Shown in pieces: positions 41,859-52,247 of a stretch of 64,000 bases of DNA (positions are counted from its first letter, which is position 1; the number at the start of each line of letters is the position of its first letter). The translations under genes were made by a program, and so were the position numbers. Origin of the DNA: Prochlorococcus sp. AG-402-N10 (GTDB lineage: Bacteria > Cyanobacteriota > Cyanobacteriia > PCC-6307 > Cyanobiaceae). The stretch lies in assembly GCA_003216465.1 (NCBI GenBank), contig QCIU01000004.1, positions 1 through 64,000 on the forward strand. Reading direction: 5' to 3'. The notes beneath the pieces were generated by a model. It did not search any database, was not told where the DNA came from, and saw only the letters and a list, made by a program, of their open reading frames with translations.

Positions 41859-42914
41859 ATGAAAAAAAGAATACCTGTAATAGTAATTTCTGGATTTCTT
41901 GGTTCCGGAAAGACCACTTTTTTAAGATATTTGCTTAAAGAAAGTAACAAAAAGTTTGGGTTAATAATTAACGAATTTGGTGATGTTGGAATTGATGGTG
42001 ACTTGGTTAAAAGTTGTAATGGCTGCGATGATTCAGATGAAGATTGTATTATTGAATTAAATAATGGGTGTTTATGTTGTACTGTTCAAGATGATTTTAT
42101 TCCCTCGATAAAATCACTCTTAAGTTTTAATTCTGATATTGAGGCAATAATCATTGAGACGAGTGGATTAGCCTTACCCATACCATTGATACAAGCACTT
42201 AATTGGCCTGAGATAAGGACATCAATATATCTTGATCTCGTTATTGGTATAGTCAATGGAGAGTCGATGCTTGAGGGATCTCCAATAAATGATTTAAATG
42301 AAATAGCTAATCAGTATGATGAATTAAATAAGATTGACCATAATTCATCAATTGATGAACTCTTTGAAGAACAGTTAGAGGTTTCTGATCTCATTTTAAT
42401 ATCGAGATCAGATGTTTTAAATGAAAATGAATTTAAATCCATCCAAAATACTATCAAAGACAAGTTTAATTCCACTGTTCCTATTCTTAAATCTCTTAAT
42501 GGCAAAATCGATTTAAAATACATATTCGATATTGATTTAAAAAAGGACAATTATAAAAAATTTATTTCTGAAGAACATGATCATAATCATGTTGAACTTG
42601 TCTCTGATTCAATAAAATTAAATTATTTTCTCGATAAAAAAGAATTTGAAAAAGAGATAGTAAACTTTTTAAGTGAAATAAATATTCTTCGCATTAAAGG
42701 ACGTATATGGATTCCAAATAAAACATTGCCTTTACAAATACAAATAGTTGGAAAAAAAATAAATACTTGGTATGAAGAAGCACCTCTTAATTGCTGGAGA
42801 CCCATAGATAGTGGTGGACTTGAATTAGTTATAATTTCCTTTGATAATGAAGCAATTATAAAATTGAGAAAAAAAATTAAAGAGAAATTTAAGGTTTTAA
42901 GCGTCCAAAAATAA
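41859..42914 (+). CDS. CobW/COG0523 family GTPase (metallochaperone type)
   Basis: ISGFLGSGKTTFLRYLL, INEFGDVGIDGDLV, NNGCLCCTVQDDF, C-terminal CobW_C. Confidence 0.95.
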   Translation: MKKRIPVIVISGFLGSGKTTFLRYLLKESNKKFGLIINEFGDVGIDGDLVKSCNGCDDSDEDCIIELNNGCLCCTVQDDFIPSIKSLLSFNSDIEAIIIETSGLALPIPLIQALNWPEIRTSIYLDLVIGIVNGESMLEGSPINDLNEIANQYDELNKIDHNSSIDELFEEQLEVSDLILISRSDVLNENEFKSIQNTIKDKFNSTVPILKSLNGKIDLKYIFDIDLKKDNYKKFISEEHDHNHVELVSDSIKLNYFLDKKEFEKEIVNFLSEINILRIKGRIWIPNKTLPLQIQIVGKKINTWYEEAPLNCWRPIDSGGLELVIISFDNEAIIKLRKKIKEKFKVLSVQK

Positions 42915-42969
42915 GTGTTTAATTTTATAGTTTATACCTGTTATAAATTCCCTAATTTCAAAATTGAAA

Positions 42970-43137
42970 ATGGAAGATTCGAAAACTGCTTTCAAAGCTA
43001 ATTTTCTTACTAAAAATTCAATTCCCTGTTTTAAAGTTATTTGCTCTAAATGTGCTGGATCAGGAAATTTTAAAACTCCAGAAAACTTAAGAAGAACTTG
43101 TTTAAAATGTTTTGGCAAAGGATATATAAATCTTTAA
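42970..43137 (+). CDS. 55-aa protein with two DnaJ-type CxxCxGxG zinc-finger motifs
   Basis: Translated by eye: MEDSKTAFKANFLTKNSIPCFKVICSKCAGSGNFKTPENLRRTCLKCFGKGYINL; not in the ORF track. Confidence 0.7.
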   Translation: MEDSKTAFKANFLTKNSIPCFKVICSKCAGSGNFKTPENLRRTCLKCFGKGYINL

Positions 43138-43237
43138 AGAATATTTTTTTTATTTACGATAAAAATATTTGTTTATTAATTTACAGTACTTTTTTATTAA
43201 AATTTAAACTATTCTTCTATTAGAAATAGTTTTTTAA

Positions 43238-43492
43238 TTGGATAAGTTTGAAGTAAAAGTTTTTATAAGGTTAAGACCTTCCGTTCTTGATCCGGCAGGC
43301 GAAGCAATAAAGTCTGCTTCAAGCAAAATTGGAGTCGAAGGAATTAAATCCTTAAGAATAGGGAAAATGATTGAAGTTAAAATCGAAGGTAATAAAGAGG
43401 ATGAAATTAAAGAAAAAATTGATTTATTGTGTGATCGATTATTTGCAAATACAGTCATTGAGGATTATGAGTATTCAATAAATAAATTATAA
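43238..43492 (+). CDS. purS: Phosphoribosylformylglycinamidine synthase subunit PurS (TTG start)
   Basis: KVFIRLRPSVLDPAGEAI...GIKSLRIGKMIEV; adjacent to purQ. Confidence 0.95.
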   Translation: MDKFEVKVFIRLRPSVLDPAGEAIKSASSKIGVEGIKSLRIGKMIEVKIEGNKEDEIKEKIDLLCDRLFANTVIEDYEYSINKL

Positions 43493-44155
43493 ATGGCTAG
43501 TTTTACTGTTGGCATTGTTGTTTTTCCTGGTTCTAATTGTGACCGTGATGTATCTTGGGCTTTGGAAGGTTGTTTAGACATTAAAACAAAATTCTTATGG
43601 CATGAATCATCCGATTTAAAAGATGTTGATTCAATTGTTTTGCCAGGAGGATTTAGTTATGGTGATTATTTAAGGTGTGGAGCAATCGCAAGATTCTCCC
43701 CATTAATAAATTCTTTACATGATTTTGTTAAAAGCGGAAGACGAGTATTAGGCATATGTAATGGGTTTCAGATTTTAACTGAATCAGGCTTTCTACCTGG
43801 AGCTCTTGTAGCTAATAAAAATCTTAATTTTATTTGTGATGATGTCGATTTAAATGTGATTACTTCAAAAGGGGGTTGGTTCCAAAAGTTAGATAAAAAA
43901 CAATATATAAAATTACCAATTGCTCATGGAGAGGGTCGTTATCATTGCGATCAAGATACTCTAAAAAGACTTATTGATAATGATTTAATTGCACTGAAAT
44001 ATAAAAATAATCCTAATGGTTCAACTTCTGATATAGCTGGCATAACAAATGAGAAAGGAAATGTTTTAGGATTAATGCCTCATCCTGAACGAGCTTGTGA
44101 TGAATCTATAGGTGGAATAGATGGTCTCTACACTTTGAAGTCGTTATTGACATAA
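43493..44155 (+). CDS. purQ: Phosphoribosylformylglycinamidine synthase subunit PurQ
   Basis: [44 protein letters not shown]. Confidence 0.97.
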   Translation: MASFTVGIVVFPGSNCDRDVSWALEGCLDIKTKFLWHESSDLKDVDSIVLPGGFSYGDYLRCGAIARFSPLINSLHDFVKSGRRVLGICNGFQILTESGFLPGALVANKNLNFICDDVDLNVITSKGGWFQKLDKKQYIKLPIAHGEGRYHCDQDTLKRLIDNDLIALKYKNNPNGSTSDIAGITNEKGNVLGLMPHPERACDESIGGIDGLYTLKSLLT

Positions 44156-44170
44156 TAAAAATTACATAAC

Positions 44171-44205
44171 AAAAAAGACCTCCATAAATATGGAGGTCTT
44201 TTTTT
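44171..44205. terminator. Bidirectional rho-independent terminator between purQ and class II fba
   Basis: AAAAAAGACCTCCATAAATATGGAGGTCTTTTTTT: stem GACCTCCATA/TATGGAGGTC flanked by A- and T-runs, between convergent genes. Confidence 0.92.
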
Positions 44206-44221
44206 GAATCGCTTTAAAGAA

Positions 44222-45295
44222 TTAAACTGTTGTCTTTACTTTTGGATCTAAGTTGCCCTTTGCATATAGATCAGCATAATAATTTGTACTGCTTTGTTTG
44301 ATCTTGCTTGCTTGACCTTCGCACCAGAATTGTTTATATCTATCAAGACAAACTTGCTTCATGTATTTTCTAGCAGGTTTATTGAAATGTCTTGGGTCAA
44401 AGTTTGCTGTATCCGCAAAAGCAGCTTCTCTAACGGCGGCTGTAAAAGCAAGTCTATTATCAGTATCGATATTAACCTTCCTTACCCCGTTTCTAATACC
44501 CTCTTGAATTTCTTCAACAGGTACTCCATATGTTTGTGGAATTTCTCCACCATACTTATTAATGATATCTAACCATTCTTGTGGAACGGAACTAGACCCA
44601 TGCATTACTAAGTGAGTATTTGGGAGAGCTTTATGGATCTCAGCAATCCTGCTAATTGCAAGAACTTCTCCTGTTGGTTTTCTTGTGAATTTATATGCAC
44701 CATGGCTTGTTCCTATTGCTATAGCCAAAGCATCAACTTTTGTTTTAGCAACAAAGTCTGCAGCTTCTTCAGGATCAGTTAAAAGCATATCTGTTGAAAG
44801 CTCTCCTTCAAATCCATGTCCATCTTCAGCTTCCCCTTTACCTGTTTCTAATGATCCTAGGCAACCTAGTTCTCCTTCAACACTTACTCCAACGGAATGT
44901 GCGAAATCTACAACTTTTTTTGTAACTGCAACGTTATATTCATAGCTAGCAGGTGTTTTGGCATCTGCTTCTAGTGAACCATCCATCATTACTGATGTAA
45001 AGCCATTAATTGCTGCTGAATAACAAGTTGATGGTTCATTCCCATGGTCCTGATGCATAACAACGGGAATATTAGGATAGGTTTCTGTCGCTGCAAGAAT
45101 GAGGTGACGAAGGAAGATTTCTCCAGCATAATTTCTTGCTCCTCTTGAAGCTTGAAGAATTACAGGACTATCTGTTTCATAAGCAGCCTCCATTATCGCT
45201 TGAACTTGTTCAAGATTGTTGACATTAAATGCTGGTATACCGTAACCATTCTCGGCAGCGTGATCTAAAAGTAGTCTCAGTGGAACGAGGGCCAT
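44222..45295 (-). CDS. fbaA: Class II fructose-1,6-bisphosphate aldolase
   Basis: [49 protein letters not shown]. Confidence 0.97.
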   Translation of the reverse strand: MALVPLRLLLDHAAENGYGIPAFNVNNLEQVQAIMEAAYETDSPVILQASRGARNYAGEIFLRHLILAATETYPNIPVVMHQDHGNEPSTCYSAAINGFTSVMMDGSLEADAKTPASYEYNVAVTKKVVDFAHSVGVSVEGELGCLGSLETGKGEAEDGHGFEGELSTDMLLTDPEEAADFVAKTKVDALAIAIGTSHGAYKFTRKPTGEVLAISRIAEIHKALPNTHLVMHGSSSVPQEWLDIINKYGGEIPQTYGVPVEEIQEGIRNGVRKVNIDTDNRLAFTAAVREAAFADTANFDPRHFNKPARKYMKQVCLDRYKQFWCEGQASKIKQSSTNYYADLYAKGNLDPKVKTTV

Positions 45296-45448
45296 AATTA
45301 AAAATTAATTAGATGCTTAAGAAAATAAGCAATATGTTCCGAGAGTTTAATATATAGAGGTATCAAATGTCACGTAATTATATATACAAAATCCTAAAAG
45401 GATGAAACTATTTGAATGCCTCACTGTATATTTTTTGCTTATTTTTTG

Positions 45449-46516
45449 TTAGTAAGTGTAGCCAGCAACAAATAATTGCTCATCAGATGATGGTTGAGAT
45501 CCTGCTACATATGATCCTTTTGAAGCTTCAGAGTTTGCCTGTGCTCTAGCAATTAAAGCTTTTTGCCCAGCATCTGTTTCACTTCCTTTCCATGCTTTTA
45601 AGCAAGAGTGCTGCAAAGCTCTTCCGTAAGAAAATGAAACGTTCCATAATGCTTTTCTATAAAGAGTATTCATGTTATTTAAATAAACTGAAGCAGCTTC
45701 TTCACTTAATCCCCCAGACAAGAAAACTATTCCTGGTACTGATGCAGGTACGCATCTTTCCATTGTTCTTATTGTCATTTCTGCAACTTTCATAGGATCA
45801 GCTTTTGTCGTACAGTCAGCTCCATTAACAGTCATTGAAGGTTTTAAAAGTGTTCCTTCTAGGAAAACTCCATTAGCCTGACAAGCTATGTATACCTGTT
45901 TAATAACTTCTTCTTGAACTTCAGCAGTTTTCTCAATAGTATGATTGCCATCCATTAAGATTTCAGGTTCAATTATTGGAACCAAACCTGATTCTTGAAC
46001 TGATCTGGCATACCTTGCTAATCCCCATGCGTTTTCTTCTATAGATAGTTTTGAAGGGCATCCATCTTCTGTTATTTGTAAAACAGCTCTCCATTTTGCA
46101 AATCTTGCTCCCTGTTCGTAGTATTTTGCTGCTCTTTCAACTAATCCATCTAAACCGGAACAAAATGTTTCTACGTCCCCTCCTCCTGGGAGTGAATTCA
46201 AACCTTTATCAACCTTTATCCCTGGTATAATCCCTAAGTCATTTAGCTTTTTCACCATTGATTCACCATCTGGATGGTCCTGAAAAAGTGTTTCCTCAAA
46301 TAATATTGCACCACTTATATATTTTCCAAGACCTTCTGTTGTGAAAAGCATTCCTCTATATGCTTTTCTATTTTCTTCAGTATTTTCTACTCCAATACCG
46401 GCTAATCTTTTCCCTACTGTTCTGGTTGATTCATCTACAGCTAATATACCCTTGCCTTTGGAAGCTAAAAGTAGAGCATTTTCTTTAAGCTCATTTTTGT
46501 AGTAATTTAATGCCAT
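45449..46516 (-). CDS. fda: Class I fructose-bisphosphate aldolase
   Basis: LASKGKGILAVDESTRTVGKRLAGIGVENTEENRKAYRGMLFTTEGL; FAKWRAVLQI; LLKPSMTV. Confidence 0.97.
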   Translation of the reverse strand: MALNYYKNELKENALLLASKGKGILAVDESTRTVGKRLAGIGVENTEENRKAYRGMLFTTEGLGKYISGAILFEETLFQDHPDGESMVKKLNDLGIIPGIKVDKGLNSLPGGGDVETFCSGLDGLVERAAKYYEQGARFAKWRAVLQITEDGCPSKLSIEENAWGLARYARSVQESGLVPIIEPEILMDGNHTIEKTAEVQEEVIKQVYIACQANGVFLEGTLLKPSMTVNGADCTTKADPMKVAEMTIRTMERCVPASVPGIVFLSGGLSEEAASVYLNNMNTLYRKALWNVSFSYGRALQHSCLKAWKGSETDAGQKALIARAQANSEASKGSYVAGSQPSSDEQLFVAGYTY

Positions 46517-46562
46517 TCTTAAAAAAATTTCGGTTCAATTGATTTTTCCAGAATATGAAGAA

Positions 46563-46605
46563 AAAATAAAATCAATCTAATACTTAATTGGGTAATAATT
46601 GTTAC
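46563..46605 (-). promoter_or_regulatory. Candidate NtcA-type class II promoter for the class I aldolase gene (GTA-N8-TAC-N23-TAN3T)
   Basis: Minus strand GTAACAATTATTAC (46605-46592), 23-nt spacer, TATTTT (46568-46563). Confidence 0.55.
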
Positions 46606-46620
46606 TAAATAAAGTAAAAA

Positions 46621-47724
46621 CTAAATTTTTATGTTCAAACCACTCTCTGAAGATTTTCTTATAGCTTCGCAAACTCTTTGACTAATCAGTCCCTCAGACA
46701 GTCCAGGTATTACTGGTGTTTGATTATTGATACTCTCTGCCCATAAATTATGAATTCTCTTAACAGGAGCAATTCTTCCATCAGTCCAGGTTTTTTCAAA
46801 ATTGTAAAGTAGATCAGCTGTTAAATTATGAGTCTTATCTTCTTTGTTTGAAAATTTTAAACTAAAACCATGTACATAATCTTTTTGATTCTCACTCCTA
46901 AGGAAAAGTGAACCTTCACTTCCATAAACTTCCAAACTAAATCCTCTTCCATTTTTTGAAATTGAGGATAATGAAACCTGACATGGTATGGAGGAGCTAT
47001 TATAATTATTAATTTCAAGGTTAGCTATGCAAATATCTTCACTTGTTACTTCTAATAACTTGGATGAATTGGGCAGTGATCTTTCCTTGATTGATGTTGA
47101 TAGTTTTCCAGATACCTTTACCGATTCTCCAAAAAACCAGTTCAACATATCGAATGCATGAGTACCTAAAGCTCCGATTACACCTCCGCCTTTTTCTTTT
47201 AGTGAATACCAGTTCCAAGCCCTTTTGGGATCAGATCTGCTGCCCATTAACCAATCTAATTTAATTAAATAAATTTTTCCTAAAGTATCCTCATCAATTA
47301 TTTTCTTGGTTTGTTGAAAAAGAGGCACTGCTCTATATTCAAAATCCACGCAAACACTTAAATTCTTAATTAAAGATATCCTTTGTAGTTCTTCAATTTC
47401 TTGGGACGTTAGGGCAACAGGTTTTTCTAACAAAAGATGTTTATTATTTAGAAGTGCTTCCTTTGCTAATTGGAATCTTGATTCAGGAGATGTAGCAATT
47501 ATGATACCGTCGATATCTCTAGATTTAACTAATTTTTCCCATTCATGATAAAAATTCAACCCGGTTTCGTTCTCTAATGATGGCCCTTTTTCTTTCTTGT
47601 AGTGATAAATTGCAGTTGGAATAAAGTAGTCTGATTCTTTTAAGGCTTCCAAATGAATTTTTTTTCCAAATCCTAGGCCAGCAATTGCGATTCTTAATTT
47701 GCTTGACGTATTATTTTTATTCAT
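46621..47724 (-). CDS. Gfo/Idh/MocA family oxidoreductase
   Basis: RIAIAGLGFGKKIHLEAL, LLEKPVALT, GGVIGALGTHAFDMLNWFFGE. Confidence 0.95.
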   Translation of the reverse strand: MNKNNTSSKLRIAIAGLGFGKKIHLEALKESDYFIPTAIYHYKKEKGPSLENETGLNFYHEWEKLVKSRDIDGIIIATSPESRFQLAKEALLNNKHLLLEKPVALTSQEIEELQRISLIKNLSVCVDFEYRAVPLFQQTKKIIDEDTLGKIYLIKLDWLMGSRSDPKRAWNWYSLKEKGGGVIGALGTHAFDMLNWFFGESVKVSGKLSTSIKERSLPNSSKLLEVTSEDICIANLEINNYNSSSIPCQVSLSSISKNGRGFSLEVYGSEGSLFLRSENQKDYVHGFSLKFSNKEDKTHNLTADLLYNFEKTWTDGRIAPVKRIHNLWAESINNQTPVIPGLSEGLISQRVCEAIRKSSESGLNIKI

Positions 47725-48113
47725 TAATCTATAACCTCTGAACAGCCTTTTTCAATAACTACATCTATAAGCTCGTCATTATTTGAAGTTTTCCACTTTG
47801 AACCATACTGTGGGATTCCATTAATAGAAGTATCTTTAAATGTTTTGTCATTGCATTTAATTCTCATAACATAAAGAGATAATGACCCTTTGCTAATTGA
47901 TTCTTTTGGATTTTTAAAGAACTTCGTTAAAACACTTATTTCTCCATCATTAATCTTCTTAATACTGCCCATATCAATCCATTCTTTCCCATCATTATTT
48001 TCTTTTAAAAGTACCCAATCTACATTACCAATACTATACGCAAATTTAGAGTTATTTAAAATTAGAATTAAAAAGACAAAACATATAGAAAAAAAATTAA
48101 AAATTAATTTCAT
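47724..48113 (-). CDS. Secreted hypothetical protein
   Basis: Signal-peptide-like N-terminus; WIDMGSIKKINDGEISVLTKF. Confidence 0.7.
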   Translation of the reverse strand: MKLIFNFFSICFVFLILILNNSKFAYSIGNVDWVLLKENNDGKEWIDMGSIKKINDGEISVLTKFFKNPKESISKGSLSLYVMRIKCNDKTFKDTSINGIPQYGSKWKTSNNDELIDVVIEKGCSEVID

Positions 48114-48116
48114 CTT

Positions 48117-48995
48117 TTAATTTGTCTCAACAAGTGATTTTACACCATGGATTTTTAAAATTTTTGTAAGAGTGTTTTTAAGTGCATTTCTTTTTACGAT
48201 TACATCAACGAAACCATGTTCTAAAAGATATTCTGCTGTTTGAAAATTATCTGGTAATTTTTCTCTTAAAGTTTGTTCGATTACTCTTCTTCCCGCAAAT
48301 CCAATAAGGGCTTTGGGCTCTGCCAATATCAGATCCCCTAACATGGCAAAACTCGCAGTAACACCTCCGGTTGTTGGATGAGTTAATAAAGGCATGTAAA
48401 GAAGATTTTTAGCTCTATGTTTTTTTAGTGCGCCTGATATTTTTGCCATTTGCATAAGGCTTAACATCCCCTCCTGCATTCTTGCTCCTCCAGAGGCACA
48501 AACAATTACTATTGGATAGCTCTCTAACGTTGCCTTCTCAATAATTCTAGTAATTTTCTCTCCTACCACAGAACCCATAGATCCTCCCATAAATCTAAAG
48601 TCCATTACGGCTAAAGCCAAGGGCATTGAATTAATAGAACATAAACCTGTTATTACTCCATCTTTGAGCCCAGTTCCTTCTTGACTCTCCTTAATTCGGT
48701 CCGAATAAGATCTCCTATCCTTGAATTTTAATGGGTCAGTAGGACTTAATGTATCGTCAAACTCTTTAAAGGAACCTTTGTCAGCGATTATTTTAATTCT
48801 TTCATCGCTATTAATCCTATTGTGATGGCCACAATTACTGCATACATTTAGATTAGAAATTAAATCTTTTCTATAAGCAACTTGTCCACATTCTGAACAT
48901 TTCACCCACAAGCCATCTCCCTCGTCTGTATCTTGAGAAACCTTCCCAACAAATTGATCTTTTCGCCTTGCGGCAAACCAGTCGATTAAAGACAC
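48117..48995 (-). CDS. accD: Acetyl-CoA carboxylase carboxyltransferase beta subunit
   Basis: CSECGQ...CSNCGHH zinc finger; [28 protein letters not shown]. Confidence 0.98.
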   Translation of the reverse strand: MSLIDWFAARRKDQFVGKVSQDTDEGDGLWVKCSECGQVAYRKDLISNLNVCSNCGHHNRINSDERIKIIADKGSFKEFDDTLSPTDPLKFKDRRSYSDRIKESQEGTGLKDGVITGLCSINSMPLALAVMDFRFMGGSMGSVVGEKITRIIEKATLESYPIVIVCASGGARMQEGMLSLMQMAKISGALKKHRAKNLLYMPLLTHPTTGGVTASFAMLGDLILAEPKALIGFAGRRVIEQTLREKLPDNFQTAEYLLEHGFVDVIVKRNALKNTLTKILKIHGVKSLVETN

Positions 48996-49107
48996 AATAT
49001 TATCTCTTTTTTCTATTTAAATCCAAATATGGCACTTTTATCAAGAAAAATATATAAAAATATTAAAAAAATCCCAACTAAAAGAAAATCTTTATACTTT
49101 AAAAATT

Positions 49108-50007
49108 TTATGAGTGATTCTTTTCTTCTATCATCTTATGGATGATTGGAGTGAGAATTAATTCCATTGCAAAACCCATTTTCCCTCCATTAACAACAAT
49201 GCTCGTAGGACTAGACATGAAAGAATCATGAATCATTCCTAAAAGGTATTGAAAATCAATTCCCCATTTTTCTCTAGCTCCTTTTCTGAAATGTATTATT
49301 ACAAAACTTTCATCTGGAGTAGGAATGTTTCTGCAAATAAAAGGATTAGATGTATCAATAGTAGGGATCCTCTGGAAATTTATATCGGTTTTACTAAATT
49401 GAGGACAAATATGATTTATGTAGTCTGGCATCCTTCTCAAAATAGTATCAACTATAGTTTCAGCTGAATATCCTCTCTCAGCATTATCTCTATGAATTTT
49501 TTGTATCCACTCTAAGTTTGTAATTGGTACAACCCCAACGAGTAAGTCTGCATAAGAAGAAACATTATATCCTTCTCCCTCAACGCCACCATGTAAACCT
49601 TCGTAGAAAAGTACATCTGTTCCATTCGGAATATCTTCCCATGGAGTAAATTGTCCAGGTTCTAATGATGTCCCTAGTCTTGTGTTATGTTCATCTGCTT
49701 CTTCTGGACTATGTAGATAATATCTTTTTTTCCCTCCACCTGTTTCACCATAAATTTTAAAAAGTTCCTCTAATTTGTCAAATAAATTTGCTTCTGGGCC
49801 GAAGTGAGAGAAGTTTTCTCCTTTTGCGAGTGCTTCAGCCATAGCTTTTTTCATAGGCATTCTTTCAAATCTGTGATAACTATCTCCTTCTACAACAGCT
49901 GGAACTATATCTTCTCTTGCAAAAATATGCTCAAAAGCTCTTTTGACTGTACTTGTTCCTGCTCCTGATGATCCTGTTACAGCAACTACTGGATGACGTT
50001 TAGACAT
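49108..50007 (-). CDS. prk: Phosphoribulokinase
   Basis: VAVTGSSGAGTSTVKRAFEHIF, EGDSYHRF, FYEGLHGG. Confidence 0.98.
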   Translation of the reverse strand: MSKRHPVVAVTGSSGAGTSTVKRAFEHIFAREDIVPAVVEGDSYHRFERMPMKKAMAEALAKGENFSHFGPEANLFDKLEELFKIYGETGGGKKRYYLHSPEEADEHNTRLGTSLEPGQFTPWEDIPNGTDVLFYEGLHGGVEGEGYNVSSYADLLVGVVPITNLEWIQKIHRDNAERGYSAETIVDTILRRMPDYINHICPQFSKTDINFQRIPTIDTSNPFICRNIPTPDESFVIIHFRKGAREKWGIDFQYLLGMIHDSFMSSPTSIVVNGGKMGFAMELILTPIIHKMIEEKNHS

Positions 50008-50097
50008 TTTATTAAAACAATATTCAATAATTCTGACAGGTCATATGCCAACTTTTTGTTCTAGTTAAAGATATTTTTTAATTTATTAATTTTTAAT

Positions 50098-51171
50098 TCA
50101 AATTTCTTGAATAATTTTTTCTCCAATTTCACTACAAGAAAGAACTTGGCAATCACCATTGTCTAAATCTGATGTCCTATATCCTTTTGATAAAACGTTA
50201 TCAATAGCAATTTCTATGTCATCTGCAGCTTTTATCTCATTTAGACCTATTTTAAGCATCATTGAAGTTGATAAAGCCATAGCTATGGGATTAGCTATAT
50301 TTTTACCAGCTATGTCAGGAGCAGAACCATGAACCGGTTCAAAGACTCCAGGCCCTGAATTGCTTAAAGAAGCTGATGGAAGCATTCCAATAGAACCAGT
50401 TATCATAGCGGCTAAGTCACTTAAAATATCACCGAACAAATTACTGGTTAAAATTACATCAAATTGGCTCGGATCCTTTACAAGCTGCATTGCGGCATTA
50501 TCAACATACATATTACTTAATTCCAAATTTTTATCTTTTGAAATGACTTCTAAAACTGTTTCTCTCCATAATTGGCTTACTTCAAGTACATTTGATTTAT
50601 CTATTGAACATATTTTTTTACTTCTTTGATTTGCTATTTTTATCGCAACTTCTGTAATTCTCTCTATTTCGTGTGAGTCATAAACCATTGTATTGAAAGC
50701 TTTTTTTAATTTAGTATTAGTAATTTGTCCTCTAGGCTGTCCAAAATATATGCCACCTATTAGTTCTCTTACTACAATTAAATCTACATTTTCAATGATT
50801 TCTTTTTTTAGGGGACTTGAATCAAGAAGGGATTTTCTTATTTTTACTGGTCTGATATTAGCGAATAAATTCAATGTAGATCTTAATTTAAGTAAACCAC
50901 TCTCAGGCCGTAATTCTCGTGGCAAAGTATCATATTTCATATCACCTACGCAAGCCAAAAGTACTGCATCACAAGCTTTACACTGATCTAACATTTCTTT
51001 AGGGGCAGGATCGTTGTACTTTTCATAAGCAATTCCACCAAAATATTCTTCTTTAATCTCAATATCAAAAGTATATTTTTGAGATAGTTTTTTTAATATG
51101 TTTATTGAAATTTTTGATATCTCTGGACCTATACCATCTCCAGAAAGTAAAACTATTTTATATCTCTTCAT
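50098..51171 (-). CDS. leuB: 3-isopropylmalate dehydrogenase
   Basis: LLSGDGIGPEIS, VRELIGGIYFGQPRG, HGSAPDIAGKNIANPIA. Confidence 0.97.
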   Translation of the reverse strand: MKRYKIVLLSGDGIGPEISKISINILKKLSQKYTFDIEIKEEYFGGIAYEKYNDPAPKEMLDQCKACDAVLLACVGDMKYDTLPRELRPESGLLKLRSTLNLFANIRPVKIRKSLLDSSPLKKEIIENVDLIVVRELIGGIYFGQPRGQITNTKLKKAFNTMVYDSHEIERITEVAIKIANQRSKKICSIDKSNVLEVSQLWRETVLEVISKDKNLELSNMYVDNAAMQLVKDPSQFDVILTSNLFGDILSDLAAMITGSIGMLPSASLSNSGPGVFEPVHGSAPDIAGKNIANPIAMALSTSMMLKIGLNEIKAADDIEIAIDNVLSKGYRTSDLDNGDCQVLSCSEIGEKIIQEI

Positions 51172-51194
51172 TTGGTTTTATATAAAAGAATAAT

Positions 51195-52235
51195 TTATTT
51201 CTTGTCTATTTGTCTAAGCTTTTTTGCTAATTCAGGTAATTTTTTAAAGATACTTGAACTCCTTAACCATGATTTATTTTTCATAGCAGGGAAACCGCTA
51301 ACAACTTCTCCATCTTCAATATCACAATGGATTCCACATTTTGAACTTGCTATAACATTATTACCAACTTTAACTCTGTTATTAACTCCTACTTGCCCGG
51401 CTAGTATCACTCCATCTCCAATTACAGCTCCACCTGCTATCCCAACTTGAGCTGCAATTGCACAATTTTTCCCTATTTTAACTCCATGACCTATTTGAAC
51501 TAAGTTATCCATTTTAGTTCCTACATCAATAAATGTATTACCTACTGATGGCCTATCAATACAACAGTTTGTCCCAATTTCTACAAAGCTCTTTATTATT
51601 ACAGACCCTTTTTGAGGCATTTTTATCCACTTACCATCTTGGGGAATAAAACCAAAGCCTTCAGAACCTATGACAGTGTTCGAATTTATTATGCAATTAT
51701 TTTCAATGATTGTATTTTCATAAATCACACAATTTGGATGAATTATATTGTTATTACCTAATTGCACATTTCCTAAAATAGTTGTACCTGGTAAGATCTT
51801 GTTATTATCCCCTACTATTGTATTCTCGCCAATATAAACATTAGGTCCTAGGTAACAATTTTCTCCTACTTTTGCAGATTTTTTTATAACAGCTGAATTA
51901 TCAATACCTGGATTGAAATTAATTTTCTCATAAATAGCATTTAATACTTCTGCAAATGCAATTCTGGGATTTCCTACAACTATATATGAAATATTTAGTG
52001 TTTCTAGTAAACCTAATATTTCACTATTATTGGATGTAATTATTGCTGAAGCGGAAGTTTTTGTTAGTTTATCTCTCAATTTATTATTTTCTTCTAAAAA
52101 TGATATTTGATTTTTTGATGCAATATCTAAAGATGCTGCATTTTCTATGTTTAAATTTTCAAATATATTTGCTTTAATAAATTTTGAATCTCCATTCTTT
52201 ATAAGATCAACTAATTTACTTAATAACATTTTCAA
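51195..52235 (-). CDS. lpxD: UDP-3-O-acylglucosamine N-acyltransferase
   Basis: Left-handed beta-helix hexapeptide repeats; FGFIPQDGKWIKMPQKGSV; LVQIGHGVKIG. Confidence 0.95.
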   Translation of the reverse strand: MKMLLSKLVDLIKNGDSKFIKANIFENLNIENAASLDIASKNQISFLEENNKLRDKLTKTSASAIITSNNSEILGLLETLNISYIVVGNPRIAFAEVLNAIYEKINFNPGIDNSAVIKKSAKVGENCYLGPNVYIGENTIVGDNNKILPGTTILGNVQLGNNNIIHPNCVIYENTIIENNCIINSNTVIGSEGFGFIPQDGKWIKMPQKGSVIIKSFVEIGTNCCIDRPSVGNTFIDVGTKMDNLVQIGHGVKIGKNCAIAAQVGIAGGAVIGDGVILAGQVGVNNRVKVGNNVIASSKCGIHCDIEDGEVVSGFPAMKNKSWLRSSSIFKKLPELAKKLRQIDKK

Positions 52236-52247
52236 TTTAAATTACTT

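Noticed and set aside
43234-43458. 74-aa minus-strand ORF
   Set aside because: Antisense to purS
50360-51450. Three plus-strand ORFs antisense to leuB and lpxD
   Set aside because: Fully covered by strongly conserved genes on the other strand
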